NCBI RefSeq assembly: GCF_024692365.1
Contig: NZ_JAILMR010000117.1
Span: 1-32,354 of the forward strand
Length of the DNA: 32,354 nt
Direction: 5' to 3'
Origin: Ruminococcus sp.
Lineage (GTDB): Bacteria > Bacillota > Clostridia > Oscillospirales > Ruminococcaceae
Shown: piece by piece, positions 14,260 to 21,617 of the stretch
Layout: every line of letters starts with the position of its first letter
Numbering within the stretch: position 1 is the stretch's first letter
Made by a program: the position numbers and the translations under genes
Notes under the pieces: generated by a model
The model's database searches: none
What the model was told of the DNA's origin: nothing
Seen by the model: the letters and a program-made list of their open reading frames with translations, nothing else

Positions 14260-15270
14260 TTGGTATCATTAAAAGATATTTCCGTGCGCTGCGGCGTTTC
14301 GGTCGCTACGGTCAGCAAGGCGCTGAACGGACATAAGGACGTCAGTGAGGCGACGAGAGAAAGGCTGCTGAAAGCTGCTAAGGAGATGGGATACTTCCCG
14401 AACTCCCAGGCGCGGGCGCTGAAAACGAACAGGACACTGAATCTCGGTGTTATGTTCTCGGACGATGCGGGAAGCGGTCTTACACACGAATTCTTTGCAA
14501 AAGTGCTCAATAGTTTCAAAACTGAAGCTGAGTCGGCAGGATATGACATCACATTCATCAACAAGAATGTGGGACGTCAGAAAATGTCAACCTATGAGCA
14601 TTGCAAGTACCGTAATGTTGACGGCGTGGTGATTGCTTGTACCGATTTCACTACTCAGGATGTGTATGAGGTCATAAACGGTGATATACCTGTTGTGACT
14701 ATCGACCATATATTTGACTGCCGCACGGCGATAATGTCAAATAATGAGAAAGGGATCGAGGAGCTTGTGAATTATGTGGCAGATATGGGTCACAAACGCA
14801 TAGCTTACATACAGGGAAACAAATCAGCCGTTGCGGACAGAAGACTTGCGGGCTTCTGCAAAGCTTGTATGAATAAGGGAATAGAAGTTGATCCTGCGCT
14901 GCTGCTTGCGGGGGACTACCACAATCCCGAAAAGACATACGAGATGACCAAGGAGCTTATTGCGATGAGCGACAGACCCACCTGTATATTTATGCCTGAC
15001 GATTATTCGTCAATGGGCGGGTTCAATGCCATCAAGGATTCGGGACTGTCAGTGCCGGAAGATATTTCAGTAGTAGGATATGACGGGATCGCATATTCAC
15101 AGCTGCTTTCACCGAAGCTCACCACCTATTTACAGGATACGGCGACGATCGGTTCGGAGGCTGCCAAACAGCTGATATCGCTGATCGAAAATCCACAGAC
15201 CACCTTTACGGAGGTCATAACAGTAGACGGACGGCTCATCGAGGGCGCGTCGGTCAAGAAATTAGTTTAA
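14260..15270 (+). CDS. LacI-family transcriptional repressor of the sugar operon
   Basis: This is a 336-residue regulator. Residues 1-57 form the LacI helix-turn-helix and hinge (SLKDISVRCGVSVATVSKAL, then SEATRERLLKAAKEMGYFPN and ARALKTNRT). The rest is the sugar-binding core, with GLSVPEDISVVGYDGI and a C-terminal TVDGRLIEGASV. The start is taken as TTG at 14260, eight or so bases after GAAAGGCGG, because the frame upstream runs back through the -10 box and both operators, which cannot all be coding. It is the first gene of an operon with a substrate-binding protein and two permeases and probably responds to the transported sugar. The ligand cannot be named. The promoter carries two AAACGTTT sites, and a third lies at the glgP promoter, hinting at a wider regulon. 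Confidence 0.92.
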   Translation: MVSLKDISVRCGVSVATVSKALNGHKDVSEATRERLLKAAKEMGYFPNSQARALKTNRTLNLGVMFSDDAGSGLTHEFFAKVLNSFKTEAESAGYDITFINKNVGRQKMSTYEHCKYRNVDGVVIACTDFTTQDVYEVINGDIPVVTIDHIFDCRTAIMSNNEKGIEELVNYVADMGHKRIAYIQGNKSAVADRRLAGFCKACMNKGIEVDPALLLAGDYHNPEKTYEMTKELIAMSDRPTCIFMPDDYSSMGGFNAIKDSGLSVPEDISVVGYDGIAYSQLLSPKLTTYLQDTATIGSEAAKQLISLIENPQTTFTEVITVDGRLIEGASVKKLV

Positions 15271-15336
15271 GGCATTAATAGCGGCGCAATGTCGCTAAAC
15301 AATAATATGATAATGCAAATAAGGAGGAAATTTATC

Positions 15337-16794
15337 ATGGCAAATTTCAAGAGATTACTTGCTGGTGCAATGGCACTTTGCATGGTAGGTGCAGTGTTCA
15401 CCTCTTGCGGCGATAGCAAGAAGGATGACAAGAAGAGCAACAACGGCACCATCGGTGATAAGGATGCTGACCTGAAGGAAGCTAAGCTGGAAAATGAAGA
15501 GCAGAAGGTTAAGGGCAGCGAAGATTCTCAGAAGAAGCTGAAGATCTACACTTGGAACGACGAGTTCAAGAGCAGACTCAGAAACTTCTATCCTGAGTAT
15601 GATCAGGAGAAGTCCGGCTTCTCCGTTGCAGCTGACGGTACAGAGACTGTTGGCGAGCACGAGTACCTGAAGAACGGCACTGAGATCGTTTGGGTTACAA
15701 CTCCTAACGCTGATAACGCATACCAGAACAAGCTGGACGAAGATCTGGCTAAGCAGTCTGAGTCTGACGACAAGATCGATATGTTCCTGATCGAGGCTGA
15801 CTACGCACTGAAGTATGTAAACGGTAAGTATGTAAAGCCTATCAAGGATCTGGGCATCACTGATGATGATCTGAAGGATCAGTATCAGTACACCAAGGAT
15901 ATCGTTACCGATACCAACGGTGTTCTCGAGGGTGTTTCCTGGCAGGCAACTCCCGGTCTGTTCGCTTACAGAAGAGACATAGCTAAGGAAGTTCTGGGCA
16001 CAGATGATCCTGATGAGGTTCAGGCACAGCTGGCTGACTGGGATAAGTTCAACGAGGTAGCTAAGAAGATGAAGGACGCTGGTTACTTCATGCTCTCCGG
16101 TTACGATGATTCTTTCAGAACATTCTCTAACAACGTTTCTAAGTCTTGGGTAAACAACAGCTACGAAGTACAGATCGATGACAACCTGATGAAGTGGGTT
16201 GACCAGACTAAGGAGTTCACCGATAAGGGTTACAACCACGGCACATCTCTGTGGGATGAGACCTGGAACGCTGACCAGTCTTCTGCTGGTAAGGTATTCG
16301 GTTTCTTCTACTCCACATGGGGCATCAACTTCACTCTGAAGGGCAATGCCGGTGATGATCTCCAGGGTCAGTATGCAGTTTGCGAAGGTCCTCAGGCTTA
16401 CTACTGGGGCGGCACATGGATCTGCGCAGCTGACGGTACCGATAACGAGGCAGATGTTGCTGACATCATGAAGGCACTGACCTGCAACAAGGATATCATG
16501 CTGGATATCACAAAGAAGACTGAAGACTACACCAACAACCAGGCTGCTATGGAAGAGCTGGCTAAGGATTACTCTTCTGACTTCCTCGGCGGTCAGAACC
16601 ACATCGCTCTGTTCGTTGCAGCAGCTCCTAAGATCGACGCTTCCAAGATCAGCGCATACGACCAGGGTCTGAACGAGTCCTTCCAGGGCAAGTTCAAGGA
16701 TTACTTCCTTGGTTCTGTTGATAAGGATACAGCACTGAAGAACTTCTACACTGCTGTTCAGGAGAAGTATCCTGATCTGAAGGTTCCGGAGTAA
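15337..16794 (+). CDS. Sugar ABC transporter substrate-binding lipoprotein
   Basis: This 485-residue family-1-type extracellular solute-binding protein starts with a lipoprotein signal (MANFKRLLAGAMALCMVGAV, then FTSC), so Cys24 should be lipidated and anchor it outside the cell. A Lys/Asp-rich linker follows, then the binding domain (KKLKIYTWNDEF near the start; GVSWQATPGLFAYRR, the usual hinge-side motif; and a GGTWI segment). The ligand is probably a mono- or oligosaccharide; no closer call is justified. The ATG at 15337 follows a perfect AAGGAGGAAA site. Codon use is visibly biased to a few codons (AAG, GCT, GTT, CTG, AAC), more so than in neighbours, consistent with very high expression. 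A hairpin separates it from the permease genes. Confidence 0.9.
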   Translation: MANFKRLLAGAMALCMVGAVFTSCGDSKKDDKKSNNGTIGDKDADLKEAKLENEEQKVKGSEDSQKKLKIYTWNDEFKSRLRNFYPEYDQEKSGFSVAADGTETVGEHEYLKNGTEIVWVTTPNADNAYQNKLDEDLAKQSESDDKIDMFLIEADYALKYVNGKYVKPIKDLGITDDDLKDQYQYTKDIVTDTNGVLEGVSWQATPGLFAYRRDIAKEVLGTDDPDEVQAQLADWDKFNEVAKKMKDAGYFMLSGYDDSFRTFSNNVSKSWVNNSYEVQIDDNLMKWVDQTKEFTDKGYNHGTSLWDETWNADQSSAGKVFGFFYSTWGINFTLKGNAGDDLQGQYAVCEGPQAYYWGGTWICAADGTDNEADVADIMKALTCNKDIMLDITKKTEDYTNNQAAMEELAKDYSSDFLGGQNHIALFVAAAPKIDASKISAYDQGLNESFQGKFKDYFLGSVDKDTALKNFYTAVQEKYPDLKVPE

Positions 16795-16831
16795 TTTACC
16801 TGCTTGACAATTATATAGTATATTAGCATAG

Positions 16832-16861
16832 ATCGGGGACGGGAATTGACCCGTTCCCGAT
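16832..16861 (+). terminator. Intercistronic hairpin between binding protein and permease genes
   Basis: A 12-bp stem with one G.T pair (16832-16843 with 16850-16861) and a six-base loop lacks a clean T run. In sugar ABC operons such hairpins commonly stabilise the upstream binding-protein message or partly terminate before the permeases. A TTGACA box at 16804 without a good -10 box is also present. Confidence 0.6.
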
Positions 16862-16916
16862 TTACTGTTATGTTGGTAAGTTATTGTAATGCAATTTTGA
16901 TGTAGAGGGTGCTTTA

Positions 16917-17852
16917 ATGAAACATAAGTCAATAAGCTACGCTAAATGGGGCTATATTTTTATTGTGCCATTTTTTGTAGCATTTATTCTGTTTAATCTT
17001 ATCCCGCTCGTATCGACGTTCTATAACTCGCTCTTTGAAAACTATATGGGCAGAGGCGGTATGGTACAGGTGGGTCCTAACTTTATAGGTCTTGATAACT
17101 ATAAGACCATGTTTGACCCCAAGACCGAGCTGGGTAAATATTTCGGAAACACATTTATTCTGTGGATACTGGGCTTTATCCCCCAGATATTCTTCTCACT
17201 GCTCTTCGCTTCATGGTTCACTGACCTGAGAATGAAGCTCAAGACTGGTGCTTACAAGGTAATATTCTATCTGCCAAACGTTATCATGGCTGCTGCAATG
17301 GGTATGTTGTTCTATACAATGTTCGCTCAGAACGGCCCTATCAACAGCATCTACACAACTATAACACACGCAGAATCACCTTATATGTTCTTTGACCATG
17401 TATGGTCACAGAGAGGCGTTATCGCTATCATCAACTTCATGATGTGGTATGGTAATACTACAATCATGCTCATGGCTGCTATCAACGGTGTTGACCCCTC
17501 GCTGTATGAGTCCGCTCAGATCGACGGTGCAACTCCTTCGCAGACATTCTGGAAGATCACTCTTCCCCTTATCAGACCTATACTTCTGTATGTTCTTATC
17601 ACATCACTGATCGGTGGTCTGCAGATGTACGACGTACCTCAGATCATTACCAGAAACGGTGAGCAGGTTCAGAGAACTTCGATGACCGTTGTTATGTATC
17701 TGCAGAAGCATCTGTATAGCAAGAACTACGGTATGGCAGGTGCGCTGTCGGTAATACTTTTCGTTGTTGCCGCAGTACTCAGCCTGATGGTATTCTATGC
17801 TACAACTGAAAGAGAACCCAAGAAGAAAGTAAAGAAAGGGGGTATAAAGTAA
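16917..17852 (+). CDS. Sugar ABC transporter permease, MalF/MsmF type
   Basis: This 311-residue inner-membrane permease of the binding-protein-dependent sugar class has about six hydrophobic helices, starting with YIFIVPFFVAFILFNLIPLV. The cytoplasmic EAA loop that docks on the ATPase is visible as YESAQIDGATPSQTFWKITL near residues 199-218. It ends in a very basic tail (EREPKKKVKKGG). The ATG follows a GAGGG site. It overlaps the next permease gene by one base (TAATG), which shows translational coupling. Its partner is the 291-residue permease, fed by the lipoprotein encoded upstream. Confidence 0.93.
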   Translation: MKHKSISYAKWGYIFIVPFFVAFILFNLIPLVSTFYNSLFENYMGRGGMVQVGPNFIGLDNYKTMFDPKTELGKYFGNTFILWILGFIPQIFFSLLFASWFTDLRMKLKTGAYKVIFYLPNVIMAAAMGMLFYTMFAQNGPINSIYTTITHAESPYMFFDHVWSQRGVIAIINFMMWYGNTTIMLMAAINGVDPSLYESAQIDGATPSQTFWKITLPLIRPILLYVLITSLIGGLQMYDVPQIITRNGEQVQRTSMTVVMYLQKHLYSKNYGMAGALSVILFVVAAVLSLMVFYATTEREPKKKVKKGGIK

Positions 17853-18727
17853 TGGCAGCACCAGTAGATGCAGTTGGCGAGATGAGTAACTCCCAGCAGC
17901 TGCGCATGAGACGCATATTCAGCTATGTTATCCTTACTCTGTTTGCAGCTATATCGCTGTTCCCCTTCTTTATACTTATTGTAAATATGACCCGTGATAC
18001 CCACGCGATTCAGAAAGGTTTCTCCCTTCTGCCGGGCTCATATCTTATAAAGAACTTTAATACCGTAATCAAAAATCACGACTGGAAGATGCTCAACAGC
18101 TTGAAGAACAGCCTTATCATTTCCGGTCTGACAGCTCTGCTGTCTACATATTTCTCAGCTCTGACCGCTTATGCGATCCACGTTTACGACTTCAGGCTGA
18201 AGAAGTTCCTGTTCACCTTCATTCTGATGATAATGATGGTTCCTAACCAGGTATCCGCACTTGGTTTCGTAAAGCAGATGTCAAGCTGGGGTCTGACCAA
18301 CAGCTTTATCCCGCTGATCATTCCTTCCATTGCAGCTCCTGCTACATTCTTCTTCATGAAGCAGTACATGGACAGTGCTCTGCCTCTGGAGATCGTTGAA
18401 GCGGCTCGTATCGATGGTTCAGGTGAGTTCAGAACATTCAATGAGCTGGTAACTCCTATCCTGAAGCCTGCGATCGCTGTTCAGGCAATATTCACATTCG
18501 TATCCAGCTGGAATAACTTCTTTATTCCTGCACTGATTCTCGATGATAAGAACAAGAGAACTCTGCCTATCGTTATCGGTATCATCAGAAGTGCCGATTT
18601 TGCTAAGTTCGATATGGGTGCAGTTTACATGGCTGTAGGTATCTCAATCATACCTGTTGCTATCGTATTCCTCATTCTCTCTAAGTTCATTATCCGTGGT
18701 ATCGCACTCGGTGCCGTTAAGGGTTAA
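17852..18727 (+). CDS. Sugar ABC transporter permease, MalG/MsmG type
   Basis: This 291-residue integral membrane protein is the second half of the transport channel. The first helix is YVILTLFAAISLFPFFILI, and about six helices are present. The EAA motif reads VEAARIDGSGEFRTFNELVT. The C-terminus ends soon after the last helix, as usual. It is the last gene of the operon, and a strong terminator follows. No ATPase gene is included; the MsmK/UgpC-type gene starting at 31689 is a candidate partner, since one such ATPase often serves several sugar transporters in Gram-positive bacteria. Confidence 0.93.
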   Translation: MAAPVDAVGEMSNSQQLRMRRIFSYVILTLFAAISLFPFFILIVNMTRDTHAIQKGFSLLPGSYLIKNFNTVIKNHDWKMLNSLKNSLIISGLTALLSTYFSALTAYAIHVYDFRLKKFLFTFILMIMMVPNQVSALGFVKQMSSWGLTNSFIPLIIPSIAAPATFFFMKQYMDSALPLEIVEAARIDGSGEFRTFNELVTPILKPAIAVQAIFTFVSSWNNFFIPALILDDKNKRTLPIVIGIIRSADFAKFDMGAVYMAVGISIIPVAIVFLILSKFIIRGIALGAVKG

Positions 18728-18770
18728 TCACAATAAGCTTATTAGTTGCTTATCATATTAATTTCGGGAG

Positions 18771-18805
18771 ACCGTCGTACTGTAAATTACAGTGCGGCGG
18801 TTTTT
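18771..18805 (+). terminator. Terminator of the sugar transport operon
   Basis: A 14-bp stem including two G.T pairs (18771-18784 with 18788-18801) has a tight loop and is followed by a run of T residues. Confidence 0.9.
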
Positions 18806-18842
18806 CGATGTTCTGAAATATTATGAAATTATATACCAAATG

Positions 18843-18871
18843 TTGATTTTTTGTGCGTAATGTGGTATGAT
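18843..18871 (+). promoter_or_regulatory. Promoter for the 127-residue hypothetical protein gene
   Basis: The -35 box is TTGATT (18843-18848), the spacer 17 bp and the -10 box TATGAT (18866-18871), preceded by TG-rich sequence. Confidence 0.7.
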
Positions 18872-18926
18872 AAATATAAACAGAAAAGCCTAACGGTAAA
18901 CTATACTATTATAATAGGAGGTCATC

Positions 18927-19310
18927 ATGGACGAACTTATCATGACTATCAATGTAACGACATACGAAGGATACAGCGTCGAAGGCGGAAAGATGAAAGT
19001 ACACATGGTGCCTTTCACTGCCGAAGCCGTCGGAAACTATTTTAACGGAGAGACAGTTTTCAGAAGCTATGATACACAGCGTGAAAACGAAAACGGGTTC
19101 TTTCTGTCTGCAAGATATATCCTCAGGGGAAAAGACTTCAACGGAAGAAAGTGCAGTATATTCATTGAAAACAACAGCATCGATAACGGCATAGTGCCTA
19201 CCGTCTGTACCGACAGCCCCGATCTTGCATTCCTTGAAACCGCCGACCTGTATTCACAGCTGGATGCAGATGGTAACAAAGTCAAGGTGCGTATTTACGT
19301 CCATAAATAG
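18927..19310 (+). CDS. Small soluble hypothetical protein, possibly DUF3237-like
   Basis: This 127-residue protein has no signal peptide or membrane helix. Its sequence alternates short beta-type segments with turns, suggesting an all-beta fold. The layout (SARYILRGKDFNGRKCSIFI in the middle, then LAFLETADLY and a final strand KVKVRIYVH) recalls the DUF3237 family, but this is from memory and weak. The ATG follows a strong ATAGGAGGT site. The gene stands alone between a terminator and the next promoter. Its function is unknown. Confidence 0.75.
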   Translation: MDELIMTINVTTYEGYSVEGGKMKVHMVPFTAEAVGNYFNGETVFRSYDTQRENENGFFLSARYILRGKDFNGRKCSIFIENNSIDNGIVPTVCTDSPDLAFLETADLYSQLDADGNKVKVRIYVHK

Positions 19311-19354
19311 TATGTTATGTGCATTGTATATCAGAGAATTTACTTTCTTCTCTC

Positions 19355-19383
19355 TTTACATTTAAACAGAAATATGGTATAAT
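19355..19383 (+). promoter_or_regulatory. Promoter for the beta-CASP hydrolase gene
   Basis: The -35 box is TTTACA (19355-19360), the spacer 17 bp and the -10 box TATAAT (19378-19383), 46 bases before the ATG. Confidence 0.75.
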
Positions 19384-19428
19384 ATAAGCACATTAAACAA
19401 AAATCATCGCAGAAATGAGGGCTGTATT

Positions 19429-21009
19429 ATGAAAATAACATTCATTGGTGCAAATCACGAGGTCACAGGAAGCTGTACCTATGTTGAAGTCGGTGACAAG
19501 AAATTTCTTGTTGACTTCGGTATGGAGCAGGGAACTGACCTTTTTGAGAATGCCAAGGTACCATGTTCGCCCTCGGCTGTTGACTTTGTGCTGCTGACCC
19601 ATGCGCATATCGACCATTCGGGACTTCTGCCGCTATTGTATGCGGGAGGATTCTCGGGGGATATCCATGCGACTAAGGCTACCTGCAATCTCTGTTCGAT
19701 AATGCTCCGTGATTCGGCGCATATACAGGAATTTGAAGCTGAGTGGCGAAGCCGTAAGGGCAGACGTAAAGGTCAGGACGACGTTGAACCGCTGTACACT
19801 CTGGCGGACGCTGAGGGTGCGATATCAAAGCTGACACCTCATCCTTACGGTGAAGTTATAGAACTCTGCGAGGGCGTAAAAGTAAGATTTACCGATGCTG
19901 GACATCTGCTGGGTTCGGCGAGTATAGAACTCTGGCTGACTGAGGGCGGTGAGACCCGCAAGATAGTATTCTCGGGCGATATCGGCAACCTTGACCAGCC
20001 CCTTATTCGCGACCCACAGTACATCGACGGTGCTGATTACGCGGTTATGGAATCCACCTACGGCAACCGCAGACATGAGAAAGTAACCAACTATGTGGAG
20101 TCCCTTGCTGAGATGATTCAGCGCACATTCGACCGCGGCGGAAATGTGGTGATACCCTCTTTCGCTGTTGGCAGAACTCAGGAACTGCTGTACTTCATCA
20201 GGCAGATAAAGGAGCAGGGAATGGTGAAGAACCACGCTAATTTCCCTGTATACGTGGATTCTCCTCTTGCGATAGAAGCTACAAGAGTATTCATGGAAAA
20301 CAAGGAGAACTGCTTTGACACAGAAGCTCTGGAATATGTTGAAAAGGGCATAAACCCCATCACTTTCCCCGACCTGAACATCGCGGTGACAAGTGACGAA
20401 TCGAGAATGATAAACTTCGATAAAACGCCGAAGATAATCATTTCTGCCAGCGGTATGTGTGAAGCGGGACGTATCAAGCATCATCTGAAGCACAATCTGT
20501 GGCATAAGGAATGTCTGGTGCTTTTCGTGGGATATCAGGCAAACAATACTCTGGGCAGAAGCCTTGTTGAGGGCGCAAAGACTGTCAAACTCTTCGGTGA
20601 AGAGATATCCGTTGCCGCCGAGATAAGGGTGCTGCCCGGTATCAGCGGTCATGCGGATATCGACGGACTTGATAAGTGGATAGATTCCATGGAACGCCCG
20701 AAAAAGGTGTTTATAAATCACGGCGAAGACGCTGTGATGGAGGAATACAAGCGTCATCTGGAAGAAAAGGGCTATAACGCCCTCACACCTTACAGCGGTG
20801 CCGAGTGCGACCTCATCACAGGTGAGTTCACTCAGGCTGAACCCATAAAGGTTGTCAGAAAAACTGCTCCCAGCACAGGTTATCAGAGACTTTGTGCTTC
20901 TCTGGACAGACTTTCCGCACTGGTGGCTGCAAGCAAGGGTCTCAACAACAAGGATCTTGCAAAGCTTACGGACTGCATAAACAATCTGTGTGCCAAGTGG
21001 GAGGACTAA
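19429..21009 (+). CDS. Beta-CASP metallo-beta-lactamase-fold hydrolase (probable RNA nuclease)
   Basis: This 526-residue cytoplasmic protein has an N-terminal metallo-beta-lactamase domain: the zinc motif THAHIDHSG (His58, His60, Asp62, His63), His159 in DAGHLLGSA and Asp184 in SGDIG. ESTYGNR then leads into the beta-CASP insert, and a C-terminal RMMBL segment (GISGHAD, then KKVFINHGE) follows. This is the domain order of CPSF73-like and TTHA0252-like RNA endo/exonucleases, so RNA processing or turnover is the likely role. The last 60 residues after the RMMBL part (SLDRLSALVAASKGLNNKDL) are not part of the catalytic core and may mediate oligomerisation. It has its own promoter. Confidence 0.92.
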   Translation: MKITFIGANHEVTGSCTYVEVGDKKFLVDFGMEQGTDLFENAKVPCSPSAVDFVLLTHAHIDHSGLLPLLYAGGFSGDIHATKATCNLCSIMLRDSAHIQEFEAEWRSRKGRRKGQDDVEPLYTLADAEGAISKLTPHPYGEVIELCEGVKVRFTDAGHLLGSASIELWLTEGGETRKIVFSGDIGNLDQPLIRDPQYIDGADYAVMESTYGNRRHEKVTNYVESLAEMIQRTFDRGGNVVIPSFAVGRTQELLYFIRQIKEQGMVKNHANFPVYVDSPLAIEATRVFMENKENCFDTEALEYVEKGINPITFPDLNIAVTSDESRMINFDKTPKIIISASGMCEAGRIKHHLKHNLWHKECLVLFVGYQANNTLGRSLVEGAKTVKLFGEEISVAAEIRVLPGISGHADIDGLDKWIDSMERPKKVFINHGEDAVMEEYKRHLEEKGYNALTPYSGAECDLITGEFTQAEPIKVVRKTAPSTGYQRLCASLDRLSALVAASKGLNNKDLAKLTDCINNLCAKWED

Positions 21010-21131
21010 TACATTATAATAGAATATGTCAGAAAACAAAATGAGATTTGACGATTTGTTTATGGGCAGACTATTGCGTTTGAACAGTAACATTTTTCTC
21101 GTAAAAAGAGTAATATAACAGGAGGACTATC

Positions 21132-21419
21132 ATGGATTTCAGACTTACAGTTAAGCAGAAGATAAGCAATGTTGAATTCGGTGAGGCAGATATCGTCAAG
21201 GCGGCAGGTTCTGACGGAAAGTTTGAGGCACAGGCACTGCCTTTTGCAAAAACTGCCTGCAACGGATTTATCCGCAGCTGGGCTGAGGGCGTTGGCGTTA
21301 CACTCGCCACTCAGAAGGACTGGGTGAAGAACATCAAGACAGGCGCTATGGAGAAAACGGTCACAGTACGTGACGGCGGCAAGCCCCTGACCTATGTTTT
21401 CGTGCTTGAAACTGTCTGA
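21132..21419 (+). CDS. Small hypothetical protein of 95 residues
   Basis: The ATG follows an ideal ribosome binding site (CAGGAGGACT), and codon use resembles neighbouring genes, so the gene is probably real. The product is soluble with no signal peptide, has a single Cys, and ends in a short strand (YVFVLETV). I recognise no family. It lies between the beta-CASP gene and glgP, with no clear terminator on either side. Confidence 0.7.
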   Translation: MDFRLTVKQKISNVEFGEADIVKAAGSDGKFEAQALPFAKTACNGFIRSWAEGVGVTLATQKDWVKNIKTGAMEKTVTVRDGGKPLTYVFVLETV

Positions 21420-21488
21420 TAGTCATTATTAAAAGAACAAACAAAAGGACATATAGTTTTCTTGCAATTCATTGAAAATTAATAAATA

Positions 21489-21496
21489 AAACGTTT
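21489..21496. promoter_or_regulatory. AAACGTTT operator at the glgP promoter
   Basis: This perfect AAACGTTT palindrome lies six bases upstream of the glgP -35 box. It is the same box that occurs four times before and in the leader of the LacI gene, so glgP may share that regulator or a paralogue. The upstream position would also suit activation. Confidence 0.55.
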
Positions 21497-21502
21497 AAGT
21501 TG

Positions 21503-21531
21503 TTGTAATTATTGCAAAAGTATGTTATAAT
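21503..21531 (+). promoter_or_regulatory. Promoter of glgP
   Basis: The -35 box is TTGTAA (21503-21508), the spacer 17 bp and the -10 box TATAAT (21526-21531). The transcript leader is about 80 bases and contains a G-rich segment (GGGGGCATCGGCGGGGG). Confidence 0.75.
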
Positions 21532-21617
21532 TAACTCGACGAATATATTTTGGGGGCATCGGCGGGGGAAAGTCAGATGGTGCCGTGTTTCCCTATCATA
21601 TCAGGAGGAATGATAAA

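Noticed and set aside
15355..16932. 525-residue open frame antisense to the sugar-binding protein gene
   Set aside because: It has no ribosome binding site, no recognisable family and an odd composition. It is explained by the strong codon bias of the real gene, which removes stop codons in that antisense frame.
19825..21093. 422-residue open frame antisense to the beta-CASP gene
   Set aside because: It is a shadow frame caused by codon bias; the plus-strand gene has complete catalytic motifs.
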